Shown: one piece after another, positions 1-8,600 of the stretch | Layout: the number at the start of each line of letters is the position of its first letter | Position numbering within the stretch: position 1 is the first letter of the stretch | Assembly (NCBI GenBank): GCA_028112705.1 | Contig: JAOGYN010000015.1 | Span: 1 to 47,802, forward strand | Direction: 5' to 3' | Length of the DNA stretch: 47,802 bases | Source: GCA-002712045 sp028112705 | GTDB taxonomy: Bacteria > Pseudomonadota > Alphaproteobacteria > Rhodobacterales > Rhodobacteraceae | Notes under the pieces: generated by a model | Seen by the model: only the letters and a program-made list of their open reading frames with translations | Database searches by the model: none | Told to the model about the DNA's origin: nothing | Position numbers and translations under genes: made by a program

Positions 1-370
1 CGTGGTTATTTGTAACAACCAATCCAGTTTCAGATATGATAAATCCAGAGCCAAGAGCAGACGTTCTTCTCCTCTTCGGACTTCCGTTTAACCCATTTTG
101 ATTTGGTAAATTACGAAACAAATCTTCTAAGGGCGAACCTTTAGGAATCTCTGGCAACAAAGATCCAGAGCTTTCAATCTCTTTCGTCGTTGTAATATTT
201 ACAACTGCTGGACTAATTTCATCCACTAAATCAGCAAAACTTTCATAAGCGGTTCGAGAAAATGCTGAAGAGTAACTTAATAATAAAAATGCAATGGATA
301 AAAGAGAAAGCTGTATAAATAGAATGCTTACACGCTTGATGCTATATTCGATCTGTAGAATTTTAGTCAT
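1..370 (-). CDS. degP: DegP/HtrA-type periplasmic serine protease, N-terminal part
   Basis: This gene is cut by the left window edge; about 123 N-terminal residues are present, starting at the ATG at 368-370. They begin with a basic stretch and a hydrophobic segment (about residues 17-38) that looks like a signal peptide or membrane anchor. A segment resembling the start of HtrA proteases follows (SFADLVDEISPAVVNI), and the fragment ends at GSGFIISETGLVVTNNH. The last residue seen is probably the catalytic His of the His-Asp-Ser triad, so Asp, Ser and the PDZ domains lie outside the window. HtrA proteases degrade or refold damaged envelope proteins. The gene follows hflK-hflC-DUF2065 on the same strand, an arrangement common in Alphaproteobacteria, so it probably belongs to an envelope quality-control operon. 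DegP and DegQ cannot be told apart here. Confidence 0.88.
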   Translation of the reverse strand, partial: MTKILQIEYSIKRVSILFIQLSLLSIAFLLLSYSSAFSRTAYESFADLVDEISPAVVNITTTKEIESSGSLLPEIPKGSPLEDLFRNLPNQNGLNGSPKRRRTSALGSGFIISETGLVVTNNH

Positions 371-437
371 TTATACCTCGACCCAGTTAGCCATTGTTTA
401 TGAACTAGTAGTAAATGGGAATGTTTCAACATATTAA

Positions 438-632
438 TTAAAAAAAATATTTTGAAATCCATACGAGAAACACCCCCAAAGCAACGGTTAATAATCCAAT
501 ATTCCTCCTAGAAGAAATATCTAATTCCCCCAACCACTTGATTAAATCTTCAAATCGCGATGGAGCTAAAACTAAAACCAGACCCTCCAAGACCGCTACA
601 CAGCCAAGGATAGTTAAAATATAGGACAGCAC
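438..632 (-). CDS. DUF2065 family small membrane protein
   Basis: A 64-residue protein with two hydrophobic segments (about residues 2-23 and 45-63) around a short polar linker containing APSRFEDLIKWLGELD. Length, layout and the early hydrophobic segment ending in LAPSRF match DUF2065 (YjeT-like) proteins, whose function is unknown. The start codon is GTG at 630-632 and shares one base with the hflC stop codon, so translation is probably coupled. Its position between hflC and degP suggests a role near the HflKC membrane complex, but nothing in the sequence proves this. Confidence 0.85.
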   Translation of the reverse strand: MLSYILTILGCVAVLEGLVLVLAPSRFEDLIKWLGELDISSRRNIGLLTVALGVFLVWISKYFF

Positions 633-1510
633 TATTTTTCAGTAGGAATAGAAGCAGATTTTAAATAATCAAAAAACTCACTATCTGGTGATATTACAAG
701 CGTTGAATTCGATCCCTTAAGAGAATTTTCATAGGCAGTTAATGATCTATAAAATGCAAAGAACTCTGGATCTCTCCCAAATGCTTCTGCAAAGATAGAA
801 TTTCTTTCTGCATCAGCTTCCCCTCGAACAATATCAGCATTCTTCTGGGCCTCTGAAAGAGTTTCAACAACAGTACGGTCTGCTAGAGACGTAGCTCTTT
901 TTGCCGCTTCATTACCTTCTGCAATTAACTTTGCTGTATCTTGCTCACGTTCTGCCCGCATTCTTGAAAAAGTTGCATTAAGATTTTCTATTGGTAAGTC
1001 TGCTCGCTTAATACGTACATCGATTATATCAACACCAAGGGCTGATGCTTTAGCCCTTGCAGAATCACGAATGGTATTCATCAATTTTACTCTGTTTACA
1101 GACAACAACTCACTAGAATTAACTTCACCCAAAGTTGTTCTTAACTCCGCATTAAGAATTTGTTCTAATCTAGAGGCTGCTGCACCAGCGCCACCAGAAC
1201 CAACTGCTCGCCTAAAAGCTTTAACATCAGCAATTCTCCAACGAGCAAATGCATCAACGTCAAATCGTCTATTATCTTTCATTGTGACTTCGAGTGGCAA
1301 TGTATCTAAAGGTAGAATTCTGCCATCATATTTCACAACTGTTTGAATAAAAGGAATTTTTGTGGCAAGTCCTGGCTTTTCTATGATTTTTATTACTTCA
1401 CCAAACTGTAGGACAAGAGCCTTCTGTCGTTCATCCACGGTGAATAACGCTGACATGGCTATAAAACAAACAGCTACTAAAAATGATACTAATATATAAG
1501 TACGGCTCAT
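632..1510 (-). CDS. hflC: HflC, SPFH-domain regulator of the FtsH protease
   Basis: A 292-residue protein with one N-terminal membrane segment (about residues 4-22) followed by an SPFH/band-7 domain starting at TVDERQKALVLQFGEV. A long Ala/Glu-rich coiled-coil region follows, with the family stretch RMRAEREQDTAKLIAEGNE near residue 185. In characterised bacteria HflC pairs with HflK in a large periplasm-facing complex around FtsH and modulates its proteolysis of membrane proteins. Length is normal. The ATG overlaps the hflK stop by one base (TGATG), and the stop overlaps the start of the DUF2065 gene by one base, so the three genes form a tightly coupled operon. Confidence 0.95.
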   Translation of the reverse strand: MSRTYILVSFLVAVCFIAMSALFTVDERQKALVLQFGEVIKIIEKPGLATKIPFIQTVVKYDGRILPLDTLPLEVTMKDNRRFDVDAFARWRIADVKAFRRAVGSGGAGAAASRLEQILNAELRTTLGEVNSSELLSVNRVKLMNTIRDSARAKASALGVDIIDVRIKRADLPIENLNATFSRMRAEREQDTAKLIAEGNEAAKRATSLADRTVVETLSEAQKNADIVRGEADAERNSIFAEAFGRDPEFFAFYRSLTAYENSLKGSNSTLVISPDSEFFDYLKSASIPTEK

Positions 1511-2655
1511 CAGTTTGACCCTTTTTTCTTGATTAATTCATTAACTGGTAAGTAAGGTAGTACACCTTGACCATTAGCACCTTGATCAATCAGTATCTTA
1601 TCTACACTACTTAAAACTCTTTCCATGGTTTCGATATATAAACGTTTTCTCGTCACCTCAGGTGCCTTAGCATACTCAGCATAAACTGCCTTGAATCTTG
1701 ATGCTTCACCAACTGCTTCATTAATTACTTGAGCTCTGTAACCCTCAGCTTGCTGTTGCAACTGGGCAGCTTCACCCCTTGCTTCAGCCACAACTTTATT
1801 TGAATATGCATCGGCTTGTTTTTCCAATGTATCCTTTGTCTGCTCTGCAGCCTGCACTTCTTTAAATGCATTAGCAACATCACCAGGTGGATCCGCTTTA
1901 TCCAAGTTTACACGTACAATTCTTACGCCACTTTCATAACTATCGAGTGTTTGCTGAATTAACGCTTGCAGCTCCTGTTCAATTTTTCCTTTACCAGTAG
2001 TTAGAATAGGGGTGAGGTTTGTGCGTGCAACAATTTCTCTCATTACAGACTCTGATACAGCTCTAATTGTTTCTTTAGGCCCTGCTATATTAAACAGAAA
2101 CTTTTGAGCGTCATTAATGTTCCAAACAACCTGATAATCAATATCCACAATGTTTTCATCAGCTGTCAACATCAAACCTTGATCAGATGCTCTTCCCGAT
2201 CTACCAACACCAATTTCCTCAGTATTTTCTCTCGTTACTGCAACAATTTCTTTTGTTACGATGGGCCAAGGAGCGAAGTTTAAACCTTCCTCACCTGTTT
2301 CTAAATATTTTCCAAACAAAAGCTCTACGGATTGTTCTGATGTATCAACACGGTAAAAAGAAGTAAAAAGCCATAAAACTGCTAATGCAATTAATCCTAA
2401 ATAAATCGGACGCTTTCCCATACTTATTGGGGAACCTCCTTGGTTGCCTCCATTACCAGATTTGCCAGCTTTTCCACCCATTAAAACTCTAAGTTGTTCT
2501 TGACCTTTTCTTACAATCTCATCCAACTCTGGGGGCATTTGGCTACCTCCATTATTTTGACCACTTTGCTTTTCAGGGATATGCTTTCCATTTTCTTTAC
2601 TTTCACCTTTTTTGGAGCCATCGCCACCCCAAGGTCCTTGATCATTGTCTGACAT
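1510..2655 (-). CDS. hflK: HflK, SPFH-domain regulator of the FtsH protease
   Basis: A 381-residue protein. Residues 1-80 are a Gly/Asn/Lys-rich cytoplasmic tail typical of HflK (starting MSDNDQGPWGG). A membrane segment follows at about 84-101, then an SPFH domain beginning at YRVDTSEQSVELLFGKY, then a Gln/Ala-rich coiled coil (about 255-315). The conserved LNFAPWPI stretch at the start of the SPFH domain and VVWNIND further on fit the family. HflK is the partner of HflC in the FtsH-associated complex. It is the first gene of the hflK-hflC-DUF2065-degP run; the 64 bases before it separate it from gor. Confidence 0.95.
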   Translation of the reverse strand: MSDNDQGPWGGDGSKKGESKENGKHIPEKQSGQNNGGSQMPPELDEIVRKGQEQLRVLMGGKAGKSGNGGNQGGSPISMGKRPIYLGLIALAVLWLFTSFYRVDTSEQSVELLFGKYLETGEEGLNFAPWPIVTKEIVAVTRENTEEIGVGRSGRASDQGLMLTADENIVDIDYQVVWNINDAQKFLFNIAGPKETIRAVSESVMREIVARTNLTPILTTGKGKIEQELQALIQQTLDSYESGVRIVRVNLDKADPPGDVANAFKEVQAAEQTKDTLEKQADAYSNKVVAEARGEAAQLQQQAEGYRAQVINEAVGEASRFKAVYAEYAKAPEVTRKRLYIETMERVLSSVDKILIDQGANGQGVLPYLPVNELIKKKGSN

Positions 2656-2719
2656 TTAAAGTTGTCCTTCCTAAAGGTCATTACTTATTAATTGTTACTT
2701 GGTGTCATCGCACAAAAAA

Positions 2720-4075
2720 TCAAGACACTCTAGTGGGTAATTTCATTGTTACTAATTCTTCTGCAGCAGTTGGGTGAACTGCGATCGTATTATCAAAATC
2801 TTCTTTTGTTGCACCCATCTGAAGCGCAACTCCAGCTAACTGGATCATTTCTGAGGCACCACTTCCCACTATATGAACGCCCAAAACTTTTTTTGTTTTA
2901 AAACTCACTACAAGTTTCATCATAATCTGTTCCGCTTTTCCAGACAAAATATTTGCCATTGGCCTAAACTTTGCAACATATACTTCAATCTTTTCAGATT
3001 TTTTTGCTAAATCTTCTGATATCCCTACCGTCCCAATTTCCGGTTGTGTGAATATTGCTGTTGGAATTAGGGGATAATTAGCTTTTACTGGTACTCCTTC
3101 AAAAACTGTTTTTACAAAAGCTGAACCTTCTCTGATCGCAACAGGCGTTAAGTTAGCACGATTTGTCACATCACCTACGGCAAAAATGGAGGGAATTTCT
3201 GTTTGACTGTACTCGTTAACTTTAACTTCACCTAATTTTCCAAGTTTTAAGCCAATTTCATCTAATCCTAATCCTTTAGTGAGTGGTTTTCTTCCAGTGG
3301 CGTGCAAAACAACATCTACCACTATCTCTACATCATTATTATCTCTTACTAAGTAACCTTGATTTATTTTTTTAATACTTTTGACATCTGTATTCAGGTT
3401 AAGATTAATCCCCCGGTTAATCATCGAATTACTAACATGATTCGTGATTTCCTCATCAAAACCTCTAAGAATGGATGAACCGCGATAAAACTGCACAACA
3501 TTTGCGCCCAATCCATTAAAAATACTAGAAAACTCACAAGCAATATAACCGCCACCAACAACAAGAATTTTGTTAGGGAAAACTTTTAAATCAAATATTT
3601 CATTTGAACTAATTGAATAATTTGAACCTTCAAATTTTGGGGTGTAAGGAGCGCCTCCGACAGCAACTAAAATATGCTTTGTTGAAAATTCCTCTCCACT
3701 GCTTAATGAAATATTGTGTGCCCCTTCAACTCTTCCTTTTGCATTAAATATTTTAACACCCGCTTTTAACAAATTTTTATGATAAATCTTTTCCAAACGA
3801 GCAATTTCACCATTTTTGGCATTAACTAACTTTGGCCAATCGAACGAAATATTATTCACATCCCAACCAAAATTAAAAGAATCCTTAAACATTTCCGAAT
3901 AAGAACTAGCATAAAAGTATAATTTTTTTGGTACACATCCTCTAATGACACAAGTACCACCCATTCGATACTCCTCACATAGGCCAACTTTAATACCTAA
4001 TTCTGCTGCCAACCTGGCAGCTCTTACGCCACCCGATCCACCACCAATAACAAATAAATCATAATCAAATTTCAT
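2720..4075 (-). CDS. gor: Glutathione-disulfide reductase
   Basis: A 451-residue flavoprotein that reduces glutathione disulfide with NADPH. It shows the FAD-binding motif GGGSGG near residues 11-16, the redox-active disulfide GGTCVIRGCVPKK (Cys42 and Cys47), a second Rossmann motif GGGYIACEF, and the second FAD motif TEIPSIFAVGDVT. The C-terminal catalytic HPTAAEE supplies His434 and Glu439. The Arg residues after the second Rossmann motif (YRGSSILRGFDEE) are the pattern of NADPH-specific glutathione reductases rather than lipoamide dehydrogenases. Length is typical. The start overlaps the end of rpiA by 11 bases, so the two are very likely co-transcribed; both concern NADPH and pentose phosphate metabolism. 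Confidence 0.95.
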   Translation of the reverse strand: MKFDYDLFVIGGGSGGVRAARLAAELGIKVGLCEEYRMGGTCVIRGCVPKKLYFYASSYSEMFKDSFNFGWDVNNISFDWPKLVNAKNGEIARLEKIYHKNLLKAGVKIFNAKGRVEGAHNISLSSGEEFSTKHILVAVGGAPYTPKFEGSNYSISSNEIFDLKVFPNKILVVGGGYIACEFSSIFNGLGANVVQFYRGSSILRGFDEEITNHVSNSMINRGINLNLNTDVKSIKKINQGYLVRDNNDVEIVVDVVLHATGRKPLTKGLGLDEIGLKLGKLGEVKVNEYSQTEIPSIFAVGDVTNRANLTPVAIREGSAFVKTVFEGVPVKANYPLIPTAIFTQPEIGTVGISEDLAKKSEKIEVYVAKFRPMANILSGKAEQIMMKLVVSFKTKKVLGVHIVGSGASEMIQLAGVALQMGATKEDFDNTIAVHPTAAEELVTMKLPTRVS

Positions 4076-4868
4076 TTTTTATTCCCAAGATTGTCTTATT
4101 CAGCTTATTCATTTCACTTAAATCAATAGCTTGAAACTTATCGGTTTTAAGTTGTTTACTGAATAAATGTATACCTCCACTAGGCTTGCCTACAATTACT
4201 TTAGTACACAAATTTGTAAAAATACCATGTTCAATAACTCCTGTTATATTATTGATTTTTATTGATAATTCCTTTATATTGTTAATTTCATTTAATTTAT
4301 AATCTATAATATTGTTACCTTCATCAGTAACAAAAATTTGCCCATTTTCCTGCCTAAATATTCCTGAAATATCCTTAAACCCACATGTAATGAACAAATT
4401 ATCTATAATATTTTTTGTAGAAGAAGCGCCAAATGGCACGACTTCAATTGGTAGAGGAAATTTGCCTAATTTTTTTACATACTTACCAGTATCAGCAATA
4501 ACAATCATTTCTGAACTTGCGGATGCAACAATTTTTTCCTGTAATAAAGCTCCACCACCACCTTTTATTAAATTTAAATGATCATCAAATTCATCAGCTC
4601 CATCAATAGTTAAATCTAAACACTCAATCTCATCTAAACTGACAACTATTACACCAACAGCCTTTGCCAATTTTTTTGTAAAGCTAGACGTTGCTACCGT
4701 AGTGACTTTAATATCATTTTTCTTAATAAAATCAGATAGCAATACGACAAACCATGCAGCTGTTGAGCCAGTTCCAAGGCCAATTTTCATTCCATCTTTA
4801 ATAAAATTTAATGAATATTTTGCCGAAGCATACTTTGCTTTGTCACTATCATTGAAAGTAAAATCCAT
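4065..4868 (-). CDS. rpiA: Ribose-5-phosphate isomerase A
   Basis: RpiA interconverts ribose 5-phosphate and ribulose 5-phosphate in the pentose phosphate pathway. Family motifs are clear: GLGTGSTAAWFV for phosphate binding, DGADEFDDHLNLIKGGGGAL with the catalytic acidic residues, and GKFPLPIEVVPFG. An in-frame ATG 30 bases further upstream (4896-4898) would give ten extra residues. I prefer the ATG at 4866-4868 because a good ribosome-binding site (TAGGAG) lies about eight bases before it, while the outer ATG has no convincing site and the extra residues (MAISGVGVFK) are not typical of the family. The protein is 267 residues with this start. It overlaps gor by 11 bases. Confidence 0.93.
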   Translation of the reverse strand: MDFTFNDSDKAKYASAKYSLNFIKDGMKIGLGTGSTAAWFVVLLSDFIKKNDIKVTTVATSSFTKKLAKAVGVIVVSLDEIECLDLTIDGADEFDDHLNLIKGGGGALLQEKIVASASSEMIVIADTGKYVKKLGKFPLPIEVVPFGASSTKNIIDNLFITCGFKDISGIFRQENGQIFVTDEGNNIIDYKLNEINNIKELSIKINNITGVIEHGIFTNLCTKVIVGKPSGGIHLFSKQLKTDKFQAIDLSEMNKLNKTILGIKNEI

Positions 4869-5042
4869 CTTAAACACTCCTACGCCAGATATAGCCATTT
4901 TGTTTCACCAGAGCGAGAGTAAATTTTAATTAATTTTGTTTTAAAAAAGTATTAATTCTTAAAAAAACCATAATTAGTCGTTTTCATTGCTTCGTGTCAT
5001 CTACTTTAAGTTAAACCATGCTGTTATCAAGAAGGATCAGAA

Positions 5043-6416
5043 ATGTTTCAATCAGTACTGGATATATTCAAAATTGGGTTAGGACCATCCAGCTCCCACA
5101 CTATTGGGCCTATGATAGCAGCCTCTAACTTTTTACAAAAAATAAAAAATAGTCACTTTTCACCATACTCTATTAAAGTTTCATTGCATGGTTCACTGGC
5201 TTTCACAGGTAAGGGCCATGCGACTGATAAAGCAATAATATTAGGATTATCAGATTTCAAATTAAATGAATATAATGAACAAAATATTAATAAAATAGTG
5301 AATTCTGTTATCTCATTGAAAACAATCCAACCAGAAGGTATAGAAAAATTAAAATTTTCTCCAAAAACTGATATTATATTTGATTATGAGAAACAGTTAA
5401 CTGGCCATCCAAATGGGATGCAATTTTTTGCCCTAGATGCTCAAAATGATGTATTATTAACTGAAATTTACTACTCAGTTGGTGGTGGTGCCATTGTGAC
5501 TGAACATGAAATGAATAACCCTCAGGCAACCAAAGATACAAATATTTATCCTTACCCTTTCAAAAATGCGTCTGAAATGCTCTCAATGGCAGCAGATAGT
5601 GGTAAATCAATTTCTGAAATGAAATTACTAAATGAAAATATCATTCTTTCATCCAAAATTTTGGAGAAAAAATTATTTGAAATCGCTGAAACAATGAATG
5701 ATGTCATTGATCGTGGAATCAGAAAAGAAGGCGTTCTACCTGGTGGTTTGAATGTAAAGAGACGCGCAAAAAGTATTTATGACAGTCTTCAGAAAGAAAA
5801 AGGAAATAATTTACAAGCACCTCATATAATAAATGACTGGATTTCAGTGTACGCTATGGCTGTAAATGAAGAAAATGCAAATGGTGGGCAAGTAGTTACG
5901 GCTCCAACAAATGGTGCAGCTGGTGTGATACCTGCAACTCTGAGATATTATCTCGACTTTGTTCCCCAAGCGAAAAAATCAAAAATTCCAGATTTTCTGC
6001 TAACTTGCTCAGCAATTGGGGGGATAATAAAGTATAACGCCTCCATTTCTGGTGCTGAATGTGGTTGCCAGGCCGAAGTAGGTTCGGCATCTGCAATGGC
6101 AGCGGCAGGATTATGTGAATTACTAGGGGGATCTCCAAAGCAAGTGGAAAATGCAGCTGAAATAGCATTGGAACATCACCTCGGCATGACCTGTGATCCT
6201 ATAAAAGGGTTAGTTCAAGTACCCTGTATAGAACGTAATGGACTGGGAGCTATTAAAGCGATTTCTGCAGCATCTTTATCTTTAAGAGGTGATGGTAATC
6301 ATATTGTATCTTTAGACAGTTGCATCGAAACGATGCGACAAACTGGGAGAGATATGAATATGAAATATAAAGAAACAGCATTAGGTGGACTTGCAGTTAA
6401 TGTTCCAAATTGTTAG
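5043..6416 (+). CDS. sdaA: L-serine ammonia-lyase, iron-sulfur type, single chain
   Basis: A 457-residue L-serine dehydratase converting serine to pyruvate and ammonia. The beta domain is at the N-terminus (starting FQSVLDIFKIGLGPSSSHTIGPM, with the substrate-binding SSSHT). The alpha domain follows from about residue 190. Cysteines at 340, 342, 384 and 395 (in AECGCQAEVG, MTCDP and QVPCIERN) include the ligands of the oxygen-labile [4Fe-4S] cluster. The alpha and beta parts are fused, as in E. coli SdaA. AAGGA stands about six bases before the ATG. The gene is divergent from rpiA across about 170 bases and is followed by an AT-rich hairpin, so it is probably a single-gene transcript. It can feed both pyruvate and ammonium metabolism, next to glnB-glnA. 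Confidence 0.95.
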   Translation: MFQSVLDIFKIGLGPSSSHTIGPMIAASNFLQKIKNSHFSPYSIKVSLHGSLAFTGKGHATDKAIILGLSDFKLNEYNEQNINKIVNSVISLKTIQPEGIEKLKFSPKTDIIFDYEKQLTGHPNGMQFFALDAQNDVLLTEIYYSVGGGAIVTEHEMNNPQATKDTNIYPYPFKNASEMLSMAADSGKSISEMKLLNENIILSSKILEKKLFEIAETMNDVIDRGIRKEGVLPGGLNVKRRAKSIYDSLQKEKGNNLQAPHIINDWISVYAMAVNEENANGGQVVTAPTNGAAGVIPATLRYYLDFVPQAKKSKIPDFLLTCSAIGGIIKYNASISGAECGCQAEVGSASAMAAAGLCELLGGSPKQVENAAEIALEHHLGMTCDPIKGLVQVPCIERNGLGAIKAISAASLSLRGDGNHIVSLDSCIETMRQTGRDMNMKYKETALGGLAVNVPNC

Positions 6417-6429
6417 AATATTTTTCTAA

Positions 6430-6470
6430 TTTGTTTAAAAAATAAGTAAACTGCCTATTTTTTAAACAAA
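6430..6470 (+). terminator. AT-rich hairpin after sdaA
   Basis: A perfect 15-base inverted repeat (6430-6444 and 6456-6470) with an 11-base loop begins 13 bases after the sdaA stop codon. The stem is almost all A/T, with T-runs inside the right arm and A-runs inside the left arm, so it could end transcription in either direction. It separates sdaA from glnB. Its low G+C content makes terminator strength uncertain. Confidence 0.5.
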
Positions 6471-6565
6471 CTTGATAAATCTTTAAGAATTTTATCTGAT
6501 ATTAAAGAAAGTATTGGAAGATTACGGTCGCTTGATGCTTTACGCGAAAGAGAAGGGAACTAACC

Positions 6566-6904
6566 ATGAAGAAAATAGAAGCTATTATTAAGCCATTCAA
6601 ATTAGATGAGGTTAAAGAAGCTCTTCAAGATATTGGAATTCAAGGACTTAGTGTAATAGAAGTAAAGGGATTTGGTCGACAGAAAGGGCATACTGAATTG
6701 TACCGCGGTGCAGAATATGTTGTGGACTTCCTACCCAAAATTAAAATCGAAGTAATACTATCCGACAACCAAACCGAAGAAGCTATAAATGCAATTATTG
6801 AAGCAGCGAAGACTGACAAAATTGGAGATGGTAAAATTTTTGTGACAAATGTTGAGCAAGCCGTAAGAATTCGAACTGGTGAAACTGGCGATGACGCGCT
6901 TTAG
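6566..6904 (+). CDS. glnB: Nitrogen regulatory protein P-II
   Basis: A 112-residue PII signal protein of standard length. The T-loop carries Tyr51 in ELYRGAEYVVD, the residue uridylylated by GlnD under nitrogen limitation. The B-loop GDGKIFV and C-terminal VRIRTGETGDDAL bind ATP and 2-oxoglutarate. PII reports the carbon/nitrogen balance to the adenylyltransferase that controls glutamine synthetase and to NtrB. It lies 28 bases before glnA, the classical alphaproteobacterial glnBA operon. GlnB rather than GlnK is favoured because the partner is glnA and not an ammonium transporter gene. The ATG follows GAAGGGA after a ten-base spacer. Confidence 0.95.
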   Translation: MKKIEAIIKPFKLDEVKEALQDIGIQGLSVIEVKGFGRQKGHTELYRGAEYVVDFLPKIKIEVILSDNQTEEAINAIIEAAKTDKIGDGKIFVTNVEQAVRIRTGETGDDAL

Positions 6905-6932
6905 AAAATAATAGGTAATCGAGGAGTAAAAA

Positions 6933-8342
6933 ATGACTGAAAACTCAAAAGTTGTAAAAATTATAAACGATGAAGGTATTGAATATGTAGATATCCGCTT
7001 CACTGACCCAAGAGGAAAGTTGCAACACGTTACAATAATGGCCGACCAAGTTGATGAAGACTTTCTAGAAGAAGGTTTTATGTTTGACGGGTCATCTATA
7101 GCGGGATGGAAATCAATTGATCAATCAGATATGAAATTAATGTTAGACAGTAATTCATGTTATATAGATCCATTCTACGCCGAAAAAACATTAGCAATTC
7201 ACTGCTCTATAGTGGAACCTGATACTGGTGAGGCGTATGATCGGGATCCAAGAGGCACTGCTCAAAAAGCTGAAGCATATCTGATTGCGTCAGGTATTGG
7301 CGATTTATCTTATTTCGGCCCCGAGGCAGAGTTCTTTCTTTTTGATGATGTTAGATTTTCAAATTCCATAAATAAGGTCTCTTATGAAGTAGACGCTGCC
7401 GATGCTTCTTGGAACACTGATGCAGATTATGAAATGGGAAATATGGGTCATAGGCCAACCTTAAAGGGTGGTTACTTCCCAGTAAACCCAACTGACGCAG
7501 GACAAGATATTCGGTCAGAAATGTTATCAACAATGAAACGCATGGGTATGAAGGTGGATAAGCATCACCATGAAGTTGGATCATGCCAACACGAATTAGG
7601 GCTTATTTTTGGAAGCCTAACCCATCAAGCAGATGAACTTCAAAAGTATAAATATGTGATACATAATGTAGCGCATGCTTATGGAAAATCTGCTACTTTT
7701 ATGCCCAAGCCATTTGCAGGTGATAATGGCTCAGGGATGCATGTAAATATGTCGATCTGGAAAGATGGAAAGCCACTCTTTTCAGGAGATAAATATGCAG
7801 ACTTATCTCAAGATGCATTGTACTTTATTGGGGGAATACTAAAGCACGCAAAAGCCTTAAATGCATTCACCAATCCCGCTACAAATAGTTACAAAAGGTT
7901 AATACCTGGATTTGAAGCACCAGTTTTAAGGGCCTACTCTGCACGAAATAGATCAGGCTGTGTTAGAATTCCATGGACTGAGTCACCAAAAGCAAAACGA
8001 GTAGAGGCACGTTTTCCAGATCCTGCGGCAAATCCTTATCTTTGCTTTGCCGCTCTATTAATGGCAGGCCTCGATGGAATTAAAAGTAAAACAGATCCTG
8101 GAGAAGCGTCTGATAAAGATCTTTATGACCTTCCAGCAGAAGAGTTAACTGGTATTCCAACAGTATGTGGAAGCTTAAGAGAAGCGCTAGAAGAACTGCA
8201 AGCTAATATGGACTTTTTATTAGCGGGAGATGTTTTTACCAAATCGCAAATAGACGGTTACATAGAATTAAAAATGGAAGAAGTGGTTACATATGAACGC
8301 ACTCCACATCCTGTTGAGTTTGGAATGTATTACAGCTGTTAG
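6933..8342 (+). CDS. glnA: Glutamine synthetase type I
   Basis: A 469-residue type I glutamine synthetase making glutamine from glutamate, ammonium and ATP. It has FDGSSIAGWKSI near residue 52, the metal-binding GPEAEFFLFDD, the ATP-binding KPFAGDNGSGMHVNMS and NRSGCVRIPW. Tyr398 in DKDLYDLPAEE is the adenylylation site, so activity is probably controlled by GlnE together with the neighbouring PII. Length is the usual one for the adenylylated GSI-beta subtype. GAGGAG stands about six bases before the ATG. It is the second gene of glnB-glnA and is followed immediately by a strong terminator. Confidence 0.97.
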   Translation: MTENSKVVKIINDEGIEYVDIRFTDPRGKLQHVTIMADQVDEDFLEEGFMFDGSSIAGWKSIDQSDMKLMLDSNSCYIDPFYAEKTLAIHCSIVEPDTGEAYDRDPRGTAQKAEAYLIASGIGDLSYFGPEAEFFLFDDVRFSNSINKVSYEVDAADASWNTDADYEMGNMGHRPTLKGGYFPVNPTDAGQDIRSEMLSTMKRMGMKVDKHHHEVGSCQHELGLIFGSLTHQADELQKYKYVIHNVAHAYGKSATFMPKPFAGDNGSGMHVNMSIWKDGKPLFSGDKYADLSQDALYFIGGILKHAKALNAFTNPATNSYKRLIPGFEAPVLRAYSARNRSGCVRIPWTESPKAKRVEARFPDPAANPYLCFAALLMAGLDGIKSKTDPGEASDKDLYDLPAEELTGIPTVCGSLREALEELQANMDFLLAGDVFTKSQIDGYIELKMEEVVTYERTPHPVEFGMYYSC

Positions 8343-8344
8343 TT

Positions 8345-8387
8345 AAATTATTGTCCGATAAGGAATGGGCTTATCGGGCAATAATTT
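8345..8387 (+). terminator. Terminator hairpin of glnBA
   Basis: An 18-base stem (8345-8362 and 8370-8387) with one G-T wobble and a seven-base loop starts two bases after the glnA stop codon. The core pairs TTGTCCGATAAG with CTTATCGGGCAA, flanked by A/T pairs that supply the U-rich end of the right arm. It is well placed to end the glnBA transcript. Confidence 0.8.
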
Positions 8388-8496
8388 AATATAATATAGA
8401 CGAATCAATCACACTTAACTCAAAATCTTTATTATGATAGCAAACTAATATCGTAAAATTTAAAATTCCCTTAGGTAAAACATATAGGTGATTGGG

Positions 8497-8569
8497 TTGA
8501 CCAAAGCAGCCAAATGTCGCTTAATGACCTATCACTGTCGGGTTACTGATGAATTATGACGGTTATAAT
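8497..8569 (+). promoter_or_regulatory. Candidate promoter region before the betaine-type transporter genes
   Basis: Two sigma-70-like elements lie between the glnA terminator and the transporter. TTGACC at 8497-8502 is followed 17-18 bases later by CTTAAT/TTAATG. A consensus TATAAT lies at 8564-8569 with a poor, closely spaced -35 candidate (TTACTG at 8543). The rest of the gap (8388-8600) contains only short inverted repeats such as ATAGGT (8484) with ACCTAT (8527). Nothing matches a riboswitch that I can recognise. Confidence 0.35.
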
Positions 8570-8600
8570 ATTAAAAAAGCTGCATAAGAGGGAGAAATCT

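Noticed and set aside
4869..4898. Ten-residue N-terminal extension of RpiA
   Set aside because: The inner ATG has a much better ribosome-binding site, and the extension is not family-like.
6471..6565. Sigma-54 promoter before glnB
   Set aside because: I looked for the GG and GC pair ten bases apart with TGGCAC and TTGC; no good match is present, so I do not call one.
8388..8600. Possible riboswitch before the betaine-type binding-protein gene
   Set aside because: Only short, poorly nested inverted repeats (for example ATAGGT with ACCTAT) are present, and I recognise no known riboswitch core. Promoter-like elements explain part of the region.
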